From the NCBI RefSeq assembly GCF_036711975.1, contig NC_091973.1, positions 3,658,001-3,722,000 on the forward strand: DNA of 64,000 nt. Direction: 5' to 3'. How positions within the stretch are numbered: position 1 is the stretch's first letter; every line of letters starts with the position of its first letter. This stretch comes from Onthophagus taurus (Eukaryota; Arthropoda; Insecta; Coleoptera; Scarabaeidae). The notes beneath the pieces were generated by a model. It made no database searches. It worked only from the letters and a program-made list of their open reading frames with translations, and was not told the DNA's origin. Positions 1-13,500 of the stretch are shown here, one piece after another. A program made the position numbers and the translations under genes.

Positions 1-3000
1 GTTCTCTATGTATTTCATTTGCGCATTCGATGCATAAATATAAAGGTGGTGGACTATCAGCAGCAAAGGTAATAGATATGCAATGATCATAACAAACTTT
101 AGCCGCTTCTGCACTTCCTGCGTTTGGACAAGAATCCCGTTGACAAACAAATGGTGAGGAATCTATGAAAATCAATTATTATACGATATTATTTTAACAA
201 AAATATTGCACCTGCAAATTTACAAATTAATCCTTTTCTATCAAAAAGATTTGCATTGAAAGGTGGCCAATAATAAAAAAGTAACTTAGCAGCTGATGAC
301 CTAGCCGTACTTGCCCCATACGCGATAACGCTCAAAATATCTTTCAGAATATTTTGTTTCAGAGTCATCAAACATTCTAACAGTTGACAATGATGAGCTG
401 GGTTACTTGAATATTGAAACACCATCATTATTACCGCAGAAATAGACTGACAGATCTCATGTTCCCTGTTATTATATCGCGCTGAAAGAAATAAACATTT
501 ATTTAATGCAGCTTTGTTCATTAAAACTTACTTATCGTAAAAGGCAAGATGTAGAAACACAAAGAGTTTACGATATCCTGGTGAAGACTGCTAGGTAATA
601 CAGCTACGGAGGATGCGGTTAAGTATGGAAGGTTATCTATTAAATCGTGTTCAAGAAACGGAAGCAGACACCCGAGGCATTGTAAAATTGCTTGCCCAAA
701 AGCTAAAATATAAAAATTTTACAAAATTAAGCAAATTATTTAAAAATTTTGCTTTACCGTGTAACCCATACTGAATTAATGGAGCAACCTCCATCAGTGG
801 TATTAAAGAATTATAAAGAGCTTTATAGTCTAAACTAGGAAAGAGGGCGAGGCGAGTTGCATCCATCTCGGGATCCTTGAGAAGTTCAAGAGGAGAATCA
901 GTTACATCTTTTAGAACAGCTATACATTAAAAAAATAATTAATTTTTATATATAAATTATAAATAAACAGGGTGTTTCAAGAGGAATCATATTTCATTGT
1001 ATTTCTAAAGATCGAAAAAAATACGAAAATTTGCAACAGTTTTGCAAGTTGATAATGGTATCACTCAGGATTCGGAATGTGAAACCAAGTCTACACTGCT
1101 TGAAATGTATGCAAGAAATAATCTTGCTCTAAGTATTGGTAATTGAGGCAGGAGATTACTCTTGCCTTCGTTTGACTTCCAAGACGTCGGCTGCCCCAAG
1201 TATTGTTCGTGATATAAGAAATAATCTCGGCCGACTTCGAAGATGTCAGCCACCCTAAGTACTGTTCATGATACAAGAAATAAGCTCCTCCAAGTATCAT
1301 TGCCAATACCTATGGGCGGCCGACGTCTTCGAAGTCGGCCGAGATTATTTCTTATATCACAAAAAATACTTGGGGCAGCCCACGTCCTTGAAGTCAAACA
1401 AAGGCAAGAGTTATCTCAGCCGACTTCGAAGATGTCGGCTGCCCCGACCATTTTTCATGATAACCAAGTCTACAATGCTTGAAATTTATGAAAGAAATAA
1501 TCTCGCTCTAAGTATTGGTAATTGAGGCAACCGACGTCTTCGAAGTCGGCTGAGATTACTCTTGCCTTCGTTTGACTTCCAAGACGTCGGCTGCCCCAAG
1601 TATTGTTCGTGATACAAGAAATAATCTCGGCCGACTTCGAAGACATCGGCCGCCCTAAGTACTGTTCATGATACAAGAAATAAGCTCCTCCAAGTATCAT
1701 TGCCAATACCTATGGGCGGCCGACGTCTTCGAAGTCAGCCGAGATTATTTCTTATATCACAAAAAATACTTGGGGCAGCCGACGTCCTTGAAGTCAAACA
1801 AAGGCAAGAGTAATCTCAGCCGACTTCGAAGATGTCGGCTGCCCCAACCATTTTTCATGATATATGAAATAATCTCGGAAAGTCTGAGTCTACCTTGCTT
1901 GAAGTTTATGGAAGAAATAATTTCGGCCAACTTATCATGGGGGCAGCTGACGTCTTCAAAATTAATTAATTTTTCATGATTAAGAGATTCGGAGGATACT
2001 ACAAAAATACTTTTAGAATAAAAGTTGTGGCAAATTTATAATAATAAAATAATGTAAATTTCCTTCTATAACATTTTGTCATATCTCCAGTAGTAGTTGA
2101 GATATCTGTCAACTAAAATCAAACACACTGTATATAGAGTGTCGTTAGATCAAAATAATAAAACTTTTTACCAAAAAAATCTTTTTTTTTGTTTCTGTCT
2201 TAATCGAGTATTCCTGAAACAAAAAACTGAAACGTTTAAGATAAATATTTTATAATTTTATATAAAAATGTTTGACCTTGAATAAAATTTTCCATAACTA
2301 AACATATGTGGCATTCTCAATAGGTACCAACTTACACATACTTGGAACGGTGGTGAAATGTAAACAGTTGAATGCTTGCAACTGTCATTGCACATTGAAC
2401 ATCGCCATACGATTTTTGTTTGCGGGTTTTATAATTGAAGTGGGTGCGCTGTGTGTTTAAAAATTGTGAATGTTTTTCTAAGTGAAGTGTTTACTATGTT
2501 TTTAAGATGTATGGAAGAAACATATGGAGGATTATCTCCTGAGTGCAAGAATGATGTATTTTTGCTACCGGTATATAAATTTAAGTATATAAATTTCTCA
2601 ATTTTTATCTTTTTTGGTTGATTTAATTATATTTAATTTTTTTTTGGTGAAAATATTCCTGATGAAACTCCATGTAGTTATCTTTACAACCTTGATAAAT
2701 AAATTTGGTAGACTTACTGAGAAGAGTTTGTGAAAAATACTTGATAGTGTTTGCTATATCCACCCCCGATGGGGGTGGAAGGACCCCTTGCATCAATCGT
2801 AGCTGGTAGTCACATAGACTCCGCACCTTTGCTGTAACTAATAACAAAATATGATTAAGATGAATGAAAGTTTTGTCTTTATTTTTTTGTACAAGTGACA
2901 ATCAAAGACTTCAATGAGTGCGCGTTGTTTAAGTAGTAACTACAAGAGGGCGCAATGAAGTGTTTCCGTTTCATAACACTAGGTGTTACCATTCATATTG

Positions 3001-3149
3001 AGGATCTTTGATTGTCAATGGAATGAGTATGTATAGATAATATGTGTATAGTGGTCTGCGTTGGATCCGACGATTATGATATCATCGGATGTTAGATAAT
3101 CGGTCCAACGAGATATTGTATCCTTACATGCAGCAGCACGGGTGCCCAT
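1..3149 (-). CDS. unc79: unc79 homologue, NALCN channel-complex subunit, 5' part (partial)
   Basis: UNC79 is a very large, helical-repeat-type protein that, with UNC80, supports the sodium leak channel NALCN in neurons. Six coding exons are visible: 3128-3149 (start codon, 22 nt), 2718-2831, 758-919, 532-702, 212-481 and 1-162, the last running off the window edge. Every junction is GT-AG and every intron is phase 1, giving about 300 residues in frame. Segments matching the conserved UNC79 N-terminus include SGVDIANTIKYFSQTLL (exon 2), FPSLDYKALYNSLIP (exon 3), HHCQLLECLM and VIAYG followed by LLFYYWPPF (exon 5), and a Cys-rich stretch with PPPLYLCIEC (exon 6). The ATG at 3149 gives a start resembling that of vertebrate UNC79. 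The intron between 919 and 2718 holds a palindromic repeat element. Identity is firm from several conserved blocks in the right order; I recalled the family sequence rather than aligning it. Confidence 0.93.
1080..1980. repeat. Palindromic repeat element in an unc79 intron
   Basis: Two tandem copies of a ~400-bp unit, each carrying several inverted copies of the GC-rich core TCTTCGAAGTCGGCCGAG in AT-rich spacer. The same core recurs in the arrays at 4.5-9.35 kb and 34.7-36.4 kb. Flanking sequence at about 960-1080 resembles, inverted, the sequence at about 36360-36480 beside the RasGRF-intron array. The right flank near 2065-2095 (AACATTTTGTCATATCTCC) matches the terminal repeats of that element. 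The whole block from about 962 to 2150 is therefore probably one related mobile element. Confidence 0.75.
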
Positions 3150-3688
3150 GTTGAGGATGCAGTCACAATAATCAAACGCAAGGGAAACACTGAGGTCACA
3201 TTGTTTAAAACGTGCGGGAATCTTCAACATAGGGGCGGCTTCCTTTCATCCCATCAAAAATCAATATAGTGTTAGAAAACGGGGGGCAATTTACAACGAG
3301 AGCAAGGGGGCACTAGCCCTTCGTGCGCTCGACGTAATCGATAGGACACTCGCGGAAGACATCAACCACAATTACAGACACACTTACACGGGTCTTCACC
3401 CATCGGTTTTCACCACTCTTTAAATATAATTACAAGCTCATTAGCGTAAACTATATTTTTAAAAATTTCTATTTCTTTTTATCAAATATGTCGGCGATAA
3501 TTCTCTCTTTAAATCTTAGTGGATTTTCGGCTTAAACCAACCCCCGCGTCTTTGTAAGGACGAACGGACGCTCCGGGAAAGCGCGCGCACATCTGAGACC
3601 CACTCATCCTGCTGGAATAACTGGACCAAATCCTGCCAATCGATATTCCACCACGTCCCGTATCCGATCTCGTGACGTTATCACCACG
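3150..3688. promoter_or_regulatory. Shared 5' region between divergent unc79 and small membrane-protein gene
   Basis: The start codons of two divergently oriented genes lie about 540 bp apart (3149 on minus, 3689 on plus). The interval is much richer in CpG than the surrounding AT-rich DNA, as expected for promoter and 5' UTR sequence. I see no convincing TATA box for either gene and cannot place the transcription starts. A bidirectional promoter is an inference from geometry. Confidence 0.5.
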
Positions 3689-4264
3689 ATGGAAACAGGT
3701 AAGTGAAACTGCGTTCCGTACCGTTTCGTGGAAACGAATTCGCTCGCGTCCATTCATAAAATCGCTAAATATAGCAATCTATTCCCGGAAACACGATCAG
3801 TCGCTCTTTCCATATTGACGTCACCGACGCTCGCACAGCTGTTGAGGGACTTCATTTAGGGACACAGATCCCCAATATATCAACCCCCCCGAAAACAAAC
3901 AATAACCACCACTTTTGCTAAAAACATTCTTCAATTAATTTTTATCGGAAAACTAAGCTTAAAAATTAATCAAAAAGTCCAAATAAAATTAAAATTTTTT
4001 TTTTTAGATTCTCCTCCATCTGAAAGCATAGATGAGCTTCGACAAAGACTCAACAACATGAAAAAATTGATGGCGGATCGTCAAGCTGCCCAATATGAAA
4101 CTGAAGAGAGAAGAAGACCAAATTCAAGCATAATCGATGGAAGTTTCTTATCAGTGGTTTTTGGGATTGCTTTGGTGGTTATTCTCACGGTCAGTGTTTA
4201 CGCCTTCTACAATCTCTACAATGCAATATTAAAGAAATTCCCATCCAAGCATACGGAATTGTAG
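3689..4264 (+). CDS. 88-residue single-pass membrane protein, function unknown
   Basis: Two exons: 3689-3698 (ATGGAAACAG) and 4008-4264. The donor CAG|GTAAGTG is near-consensus, and the acceptor follows a T-rich run ending in TTTAG. The 88-residue product has a charged, helical N-terminal half (about residues 9-40, rich in Glu, Arg and Lys, possibly a short coiled coil), a hydrophobic membrane span at about 49-72, and a short basic tail ending in KKFPSKHTEL. There is no signal peptide, so it may be a signal-anchored or near-C-terminal-anchored protein. It is divergent from unc79, and a poly(A) signal follows at 4424. The good splice sites, clean composition and poly(A) signal argue for a real gene. 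I do not recognise the family. Confidence 0.72.
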
Positions 4265-4423
4265 ATTTTTGACAAACAACGTCTTTTAAGATCTTATTAG
4301 AATTTTCAAGGTGAAGACTTTTAAAACAATTATAATGTACTTAATATGAAAACCTATGCAATATCACGTTTCAGGCGGGCCTTGTATACCGACTGTATAG
4401 ATTTTACACTATCATCGTATTTT

Positions 4424-4429
4424 AATAAA
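4424..4429 (+). terminator. Poly(A) signal of the small membrane-protein gene
   Basis: AATAAA lies 160 bp after the stop codon at 4264. Repeat DNA of the next array begins shortly after it. Confidence 0.6.
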
Positions 4430-4509
4430 ACATACATTCTTTATTAATGCATTTTTATTGTTTTTTTTTAATACCACATTATTCCTTATATATCTTATTT
4501 TGTATTAAA

Positions 4510-7500
4510 ACTGCTTGAAATTTATGCAAGAAATAATCTCGCTCTAAGTATTGGTCATGATATTTGAAGCAGCCGATGATTCTTCCTTATATGTACACTG
4601 GGTTAACCAATACTGTGATATTGGTTGCATACTTGCAATGATGACGTCGGGTACGATAATTAATTAACACACTGTATGTATATGTATATATTATTTTGAA
4701 TTAAAAGGATAATAAGTAGTGCCATCTATGTACCAAAAGTACAACTACAAGGTTTAGTGTTTTATAACGATTTTATATCTCCCAAAAATAATTTTCTAAT
4801 TTTCGCAAAATTTTGTGAATCAACCCTAATGTTTTTTAATCTCATCACAAAATATCATCTTTTAGCTTTAATTTAAGATATGAGTTGTTAGTTTTCTTAA
4901 AAAATTGCGTTAAACATGATTTTTTTAAATTTGTATATATAACGCTCTAAGTATTGGTCATGAAACTTGGGGCGGCCGACGTCTTCGAAGTCGGCCGAGA
5001 TTATTTCATATATCTTGAAAAATAGTTGAGGCAGCCGACATCTTCGAAGTCGGCTGAGATTACTTCTGCCTTTGTTTGACTTCCAAAACGTCGGCTGCCC
5101 CAAATATTGTTCCTGATATAAGAAATAATCCCCAAGAATTTTTTGTGGCATAAGAAATAATCTCGGCCGACTTCGAAGACGTCGGCCGCCCTATGTATTA
5201 TTCATGATATGTAAAGCAGCCGATGATTCTTCCTTATATATACACTGGGTTAACCAATACTGTGATATTGGTTGCATACTTGCAATGATGACGTCGGGTA
5301 CGATAATTAATTAACACGCTGTATGTATATGTATATATTATTTTGAATTAAACGGATAATAAGTAGTGCCATCTATGTATCAAAAGTACAACTACAAGGT
5401 TTAGTGTTTTATAACGATTTTATACCTCCCAGAAATAATTGTCTATTTTGTATTTTTCGCAAAATTTTGTGAATCAACCCTAATATTTTTTAATCTCATC
5501 ACAAAATATCATCTTTTAGCTTTAATTTATGATATGAATTGTTAGTTTTCTTAAAAGATTGCGTTAAACATGATTTTTTTAAATTTGTATATATAACGCT
5601 CTAAGTATTGGTCATGAAACTTGGGGCGGCCGACGTCTTCGAAGTCGGCCGAGATTACTTCTGCCTTTGTTTGACTTCCAAAACGTCGGCTGCCCCAAAT
5701 ATTGTTCCTGATATAAGAAATAATCCCCAAAAATTTTTTGTGGCATAAGAAATAATCTCGGCCGACTTCGAAGACGTCGGCCGCCCTATGTATTATTCAT
5801 GATATTTAAAGCAGCCGATGATTCTTCCTTATATATACACTGTGTTAACCAATACTGTGATATTGGTTGCATACTTGCAATGATGACGTCGGGTACGATA
5901 ATCAATTAACACACTGTATGTATATGTATATATTATTTTGAATTAAACGGATAATAAGTAGTGTCATCTATGTACCAAAAGTACAACTACAAGGTTTAGT
6001 GTTTTATAACGATTTTATATCTCCCAAAAATAATTTTCTATTTTCTATTTTTCGCAAAATTTTGTGAATCAACCTAATATTTTTTAATCTCATCACAAAA
6101 TATCGTCTTTTAGCTTTAATTTATAATATGAATTGTTAGTTTTCTTAAAAAATTGAAAAACTTGGGGCGGCCGACGTCTTCGAAGTCGGCCGAGATTATT
6201 TCATATATCTTGAAAAATGGTTGAGGCAGCCGACATCTTCGAAGTCGGCTGAGATTACTTCTGCCTTTGTTTGACTTCCAAGACGTCGGCTGCCCCAAAT
6301 ATTGTTCCTGATATAAGAAATAATCCCCAAGATTTTTTTGTGGCATAAGAAATAATCTCGGCCGATTTCGAAGACGTCGGCCGCCCTAAGTATTATTCAT
6401 GATATTTAAAGCAGCCAATGATTCTTCCTTATATATACACTGTGTTAACCAATACTGTGATATTGGTTGCATACTTGCAATAATGACGTCGGGTACGATA
6501 ATTAATTAACACACTGTATGTATATGTATATATTATTTTGAATTAAACGGATAATAAGTAGTGCCATCTATGTATCAAAAGTACAACTACAAGGTTTAGT
6601 GTTTTATAACGATTTTATACCTCCCAGAAATAATTGTCTATTTTGTATTTTTCGCAAAATTTTGTGAATCAACCCTAATATTTTTTAATCTCATCACAAA
6701 ATATCATCTTTTAGCTTTAATTTATGATATGAATTGTTAGTTTTCTTAAAAAATTGCGTTAAACATGATTTTTTTAAATTTGTATATATAACGCTCTAAG
6801 TATTGGTCATGAAACTTGGGGCGGCCGACGTCTTCGAAGTCGGCCGAGATTATTTCATATATCTTGAAAAATCGTTGAGGCAGCCGACATCTTCGAAGTC
6901 GGCTGAGATTACTACTGCCTTTGTTTGACTTCCAAAACGTCGACTGCCCCAAATATTGTTCCTGATATAAGAAATAATCCCCAAGAATTTTTTGTGGCAT
7001 AAGAAATAATCTCGGCCGACTTCGAAGACGTCGGCCGCCCTATGTATTATTCATAATATTTAAAGCAGCCGATGATTCTTCCTTATATATACACTGGGTT
7101 AACCAATACTGTGATATTGGTTGCATACTTGCAATGATGACGTCGGGTACGATAATTAATTAACACGCTGTATGTATATGTATATATTATTTTGAATTAA
7201 ACGGATAATAAGTAGTGCCATCTATGTACCAAAAGTACAACTACAAGGTTTAGTGTTTTATAACGATTTTATACCTCCCAGAAATAATTGTCTATTTTGT
7301 ATTTTTCGCAAAATTTTGTGAATCAACCCTAATATTTTTTAATCTCATCACAAAATATCATCTTTTAGCTTTAATTTATAATATGAATTGTTAGTTTTTT
7401 TTTTAAATTGCGTTAAACATGATTTTTTTAAATTTGTATATATAACGCTCTAAGTATTGGTCATGAAACTTGGGGCGGCCGACGTCTTCGACGTCGGCCG

Positions 7501-9352
7501 AGATTATTTCATATATCTTGAAAAATAGTTGAGGCAGCCGACATCTTCGAAGTCGGCTGAGATTACTTCTGCCTTTGTTTGACTTCCAAAACGTCGGCTG
7601 CCCCAAATATTGTTCCTGATATAAGAAATAATCCCCAAGAATTTTTTGTGGCATAAGAAATAATCTCGGCCGCCCTAAGTATTATTCATGATATTTGAAG
7701 CAGCCGATGATTTTTCCTTATATGTACACTGTGTCAACCAATACTGTGATATTGGTTGCATACTTGCATTGATGACGTCGGGTACGATAATTAATTAACA
7801 GGCTGTATGTATATGTATATATTATTTTGAATTAAACGGATAATAAGTAGTGCCATCTATGTACCAAAAGTACAACTACAAGGTTTAGTGTTTTATAACG
7901 ATTTTATACCTCCCAAAAATAATTGTCTATTTTGTATTTTTCGCAAAATTTTGTGAATCAACCCTAATATTTTTTAATCTCATCACAAAATATCATCTTT
8001 TAGCTTTAATTTATGATATGAATTGTTAGTTTTCTTAAAAAATTGCGTTAAACATGATTTTTTTAAATTTGTATATATAACGCTCTAAGTATTGGTCATG
8101 AAACTTGGGGCGGCCGACGTCTTCGAAGTCGGCCGAGATTATTTCATATATCTTGAAAAATAGTTGAGGCAGCCGACATCTTCCAAGTCGGCTGAGATTA
8201 CTTCTGTCTTTGTTTGACTTCCAAAACGTCGGCTGCCCCAAATATTGTTCCTGATATAAGAAATAATCCCCAAGAATTTTTTGTGGCATAAGAAATAATC
8301 TCGGCCGACTTCGAAGACGTCGGCCGCCCTATGTATTATTCATGATATTTAAAGCAGCCGATGATTCTTCCTTATATATACACTGGGTTAACCAATACTG
8401 TGATATTGGTTGCATACTTGCAATGATGACGTCGGGTACGATAATTAATTAACACGCTGTATGTATATGTATATATTATTTTGAATTAAACGGATAATAA
8501 GTAGTGCCATCTATGTACCAAAAGTACAACTACAAGGTTTAGTGTTTTATAACGATTTTATATCTCCCAAAAATAATTGTCTATTTTCTATTTTTCGCAA
8601 AATTTTGTGAATCAACCCTAATGTTTTTTAATCTCATCACAAAATATCATCTTTTAGCTTTAATTTATGATATGAATTGTTAGTTTTCTTAAAAAATTGC
8701 GTTAAACATGATTTTTTTAAATTTGTATATACAACGCTCTAAGTATTGGTCATGAAACTTGGGGCGGCCGATGTCTTCGAAGTCGGCCGAGATTATTTCA
8801 TACATCTTGAAAAATAGTTGAGGCAGCCGACATCTTCGAAGTCGGCTGAGATTACTTCTGCCTTTGTTTGACTTCCAAAACGTCGGCTGCCCCAAATATT
8901 GTTCCTGATATAAGAAATAATTCCGAAGAATTTTTTGTGGCATAAGAAATAATCTCGGCCGACTTCGAAGACGTCGGCCGCCCTAAATATTATTCATAAT
9001 ATTTAAAGTAGCCAATGATTCTTCCTTATATATACACTGTGTTAACCAATACTGTGATATTGGTTGCATACTTGCAATGATGACGTCGGGTACGATAATT
9101 AATTAACACACTGTATGTATATGTATATATTATTTTGAATTAAAAGGATAATAAGTAGTGCCATCTATGTACCAAAAGTACAACTACAAGGTTTAGTGTT
9201 TTATAACGATTTTATATCTCCCAGAAATAATTGTCTATTTTCTATTTTTCGCAAAATTTTGTGAATCAACCCTAATGTTTTTTATCTCATCACAAAATAT
9301 CATCTTTTAGCTTTAATTTTAAATATGATTTTTTTTAAATTTGTATATATAA
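4510..9352. repeat. Tandem array of ~600-655-bp units with palindromic GC cores
   Basis: About eight consecutive units. The landmark GATGACGTCGGGTACG recurs near 4640, 5287, 5881, 6483, 7137, 7771, 8426 and 9078, giving spacings of about 594-655 bp. Each unit joins three parts: one to several inverted copies of the core TCTTCGAAGTCGGCCGAG, half of the dispersed foldback element found elsewhere in the window, and an AT-rich spacer. The unit beginning near 5598 lacks about 60 bp of the palindromic section. Apparent minus-strand reading frames of about 84 codons recur once per unit; they come from the repeat and are not genes. Copies are very similar, so the array looks young or homogenised. Confidence 0.92.
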
Positions 9353-10500
9353 CTAGTGGAGCCATCTATGTATCAAATATACATCTACAAAGTTAAGTGT
9401 TTTGTGATAAGATGTCGCTTAAATTTTCAAATTTTAAATTGTTAAATTTGTTAAATTTTAACAAAATCTTCAAATTTGTTTTGTTTAAATAATAAATTTT
9501 TTTAATGATTTTAATTTTTATTAAAGTAGGTGTTTATTTAATTCGATTGTTAAAAATAAAGGTGGGTGTATTCGCTTCGTTTAAAATTAAACCTTCGAAT
9601 TGGGTTGGAATAAATAAATTTAGCGTTGTTTAAAATCGCGTTTTATTTGACTCTTTTCTTTCTTGCTCAGGTGCACTCGTGTTCTCCACTTAGGTTGATT
9701 ACTGCGGCCATGTGGTTTTTCTCGAAATACGCCTGCCATTTCCAAACAAAAGGATCTAAAACAAAACCGGATGCTTTACTAAGGGTTAAAAAAATCAAAG
9801 AGATAGTAATTCGTAATTTTAATTGTAATTATGTTATTGATTTTTGGTGCGTTAATCGGATTAAATTTGAACATCAAATTATATCAAAAAAGAAAAATAA
9901 TAAAGTTAAAAGAATTATTTTTAAGATAAAAATATTGATGATAAAAAATAAAGGAATGGTCGAATTCTTGTTCCCTATATAAAATTACTTAGGCACTTTA
10001 AACGCCTTTAAACGGTCCTCTTTATCTAGCGTTTCAAGTGGAGTAAAATATAGTGCACACGAGAAAGTGCGTAAATGCATTGGCTGGCGCCAGGGTAAAC
10101 TTGTACGGTCCAGCAAAAGTACCATCCCGTGTCGTTAGGCCCCTCGTGTCGCCCCTAATAATTTTCAATGTACCCACTTTGTCAAAAAAAAGCAAAAAAA
10201 AACATCCACTTTACCCTATTAAAAATACCTCCCATATAGTTTTCTTCCTTTATTATTTTCGTGCAAAACAAATTAACATAAAATTCTTTTAATTTTAAAA
10301 TTAACATATATCTCGAATAAAGATTAAATATTGATTTGTTTGTTGTAATACAAAACATAATCCGATGGAAAAAGAAGGAGTGGCTTGGAATAGGAGCCGC
10401 CTACAGGACTAAGGGTTTGCAATAAGGATCAGAAATAACCGTCCAATCCACGTCCTCCTGAAGTATCCCATAGGATCTAGCGTTCAGTGCGCATATCCCA
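9353..10500. other. Intergenic, no gene recognised
   Basis: AT-rich DNA between the array and hand. A 118-codon open frame at 9626-9982 has low-complexity, Lys/Ile-rich composition and no recognisable domain, so I do not call it. From about 10370 the base composition becomes more balanced, as expected near the hand promoter. Confidence 0.5.
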
Positions 10501-10508
10501 GTTTTCGG

Positions 10509-10516
10509 TTCAGTCT
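10509..10516 (+). promoter_or_regulatory. Candidate initiator of hand
   Basis: The motif TTCAGTCT fits the arthropod initiator TCAGTY, with a start at the A near 10512, about 80 bp upstream of the hand ATG. No TATA box is seen at the expected distance and no strong downstream element is obvious. This is a weak, position-based call. Confidence 0.35.
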
Positions 10517-10590
10517 CCGTCCGGGCTTGAAACGGAAGCCGATTTTGACACGATTTAAAAAAAAAGAAACGTTATAAGCCAAGTCCAACG

Positions 10591-13500
10591 ATGTCCTTCG
10601 CGAATGGAAACGATGGACAAGATGTGTATCATTATTCCAGCTATGGACCACCTCAAACTATGTTTGGACACTCTGGATTTGTTACAGGTAAGTTCTCCAA
10701 AAAAATTGGAATTCAATCCCTTAACTTTTTTTGCAACAAAATTGTGGTAAAATTTTTTGTAATCACAGCATTTTGAATATTTTAGACATCAAATTCCACA
10801 GAAATAGTTTTTGCCTTTTAGATCACAATTTTTTCTAAAAACATTTTGCAGCAAAACTTTAAGACATAATTCCCAAAAATATTTTCAAGGTGATTTTTAA
10901 TTTTGACACATTTACAATTTTATTCGTAATATTATTTTTCTAGAAATTTTATGCATCAAACCTAATATTTTTTTAATCACATCATAAAATATTATACTTT
11001 AGCTTTAATTTAGAATAGAAATCGTTGACTTAAAAATTGTGGTAGGAATGATTTTTTTAAGTTTTTGGTTACATTTTTCATCAAATTTTTTAGTATAGGC
11101 ATAAAATAAGAATTTTTGGCTTCAATTTAACATATATCGTGTCTTAACTCCCAAAAATAGTTGCAAGGTAATTTTTTATTTTGACATGTTTATATCTTTT
11201 TTGTCAATATTTTTTTTTTTAAGAAAATTTATTAATAAAACCCAATATTATTTTAATCACATCATAAAATATCACCTTTCAACTTTAATTTAAAATATAA
11301 ATCATTGCTTTACTTCAAAAATTTTGGCAGATATGATTTTTTAAAGTTTTCAGTATTTTTAGGCAATTATCAAAATAACATATTTCATCAACTTCTTCGT
11401 TTAGGTTTTTAATCGCCTTATTTTTGTTATCAACCCCAATGTTGAGTCATGCTACCATAAAATAAGAACTTTTAACTTCAATTTAAGATATAAATCGTTT
11501 CTTAACTCCCAAAATTACTTGAAAGGTGATTTTTTATTTTGACATATTTACAACTTTTTTCACACCTTTCTTCAAAAAATTTTATCAATACAACCCGGTA
11601 TTATTTTAATTACATCATAAAATATCACCTTTCAACTTTAATTTAAAATATAAATCATTCCTTTACTTCAAAAATTTTGGCAGATATGATTTTTTAAAGT
11701 TTTTAGTATTTTTAGGCAATTATCAAAATAACATACTTCATCAACTTCTTCATTTAGGTTTTTAATCGCCTTATTTTTGTTATCAACCCCAATGTTGAGT
11801 CATGCTACCATAAAATAAGAACTTTTAACTTCAATTTAAGATATAAATCGTTTCTTAACTCCCAAAAATACTTGAAAGGTGATTTTTTATTTTTTTATTT
11901 TGACATATTTACAACTTTTTTCACAACACTTTTTTTCAAAAAATTTTATCAATAAAACCTAATATTATTTTAATCATATCATAAAATATCATCTTTCAAC
12001 TTTAATTTAAAATATAAATCATTGCTTTACTTTAAAAATTTTGGCAGATATGATTTTTTAAAGTTTTTAGGCAATTATCAAAATAACATATTTCATCAAC
12101 TTCTTCATTTAGATTTTTAATCGACTTATTTTTGTTATCAACCCCAATGTTGAATCATGCTACCATAAAATAAGAACTTTTAACTTCAATTTAAGATATA
12201 AATCGTTTCTTAACTCCCAAAAATACTTGAAAGGTGATTTTTTATTTTTTTATTTTGACATATTTACAACTTTTTTCACAACACTTTTTTTCAAAAAATT
12301 TTATCAATAAAACCTGATATTATTTTAATCACATCATAAAATATCATCTTTCAACTTTAATTTAAAATATAAATCATTGCTTTACTTCAAAAATTTTGGC
12401 AGATATGATTTTTTAAAGTTTTTAGGCAATTATCAAAATAACATATTTCATCAACTTCTTCATTTAGGTTTTTAATCTCCTTATTTTTGTTATCAACCCC
12501 AATGTTGAGTCATACTACCATAAAATAAGAACTTTTAACTTCAATTTAAGATATAAATCGTTTCTTAACTCCCAAAAATACTTGATAGGTGATTTTTTAT
12601 TTTGACATATTTACAACTTTTTTCACAACACTTTTTTTCAAAAAAATTTATCAATAAAACCCGATATTATTTTAATCGCATCATCAAATATCATCTTTCA
12701 ACTTTAATTTAAAATATAAATCATTGCTTTACTTACAAAATTTTGGCAGATATGATTTTTTAAAGTTTTTTGTATTTTTAGGCAATTATCAAAATAACAT
12801 ATTTCATCAACTTTCTTCATTTAGATTTTTAATCGACTTATTTTTATTATCAACCTCAATGTTGAGTCATGCTACCATAAAATAAGAACTTTTAACTTCA
12901 ATTTAAGATATAAATCGTTTCTTAACTCCCAAAAATACTTGAAAGGTGATTTTTTATTTTTTTATTTTGACATATTTACAACTTTTTTCACAACACTTTT
13001 TTTCAAAAAATTTTATCAATAAAACCCAATATTATTTTAATCACTTCATAAAATATCATCTTTCAACTTTAATTTAAAATATAAATCATTGCTTTACTTC
13101 AAAAATTTTGGCAGATATGATTTTTTAAAGTTTTTAGTATTTTTAGACAATTATCAAAATTCTTCTTAAATCGTCTATTTATATATATAAACCTAATAAT
13201 TTTCAAGATATATAATCAATGTACTTAAATGATGTAAAATTTGAATTAATTTGATTTACTTAATATGAAAATAAATCTTTCAGTTTGTCTATGAAGTGTA
13301 ATATCTTGTCTTAAATTATCTAAAACAGACAATATTAACTCCAGTGGACAAGAATTGTTTACTCTACGCTCAGTGTTTATTTACTGCACGGTCCGTGTAG
13401 TCAAGATGTCGCCGTAGACGTTTTTATTCCGAGTGCCACTTGTAGAAGCTTATCAAAAAACGTCGCTCACATACATAGATATATATGTATAATATGTATG

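Noticed and set aside
1065..1979. Several overlapping open frames on both strands in the unc79 intron
   Set aside because: They are translations of the same palindromic repeat in both directions. None has a recognisable domain.
4897..8943. Seven minus-strand open frames of about 76-84 codons, nearly identical to each other, starting MPQK
   Set aside because: They recur once per tandem unit and run through the palindromic GC core, whose two arms are read in turn. The similarity is that of the repeat DNA, with no splice or start context, so they are not a gene family.
9626..9982. 118-codon plus-strand frame beginning with a hydrophobic stretch
   Set aside because: Looks like a signal peptide at first, but the rest is low-complexity Lys/Ile/Asn sequence typical of AT-rich non-coding DNA. 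No splice sites or poly(A) signal support it.
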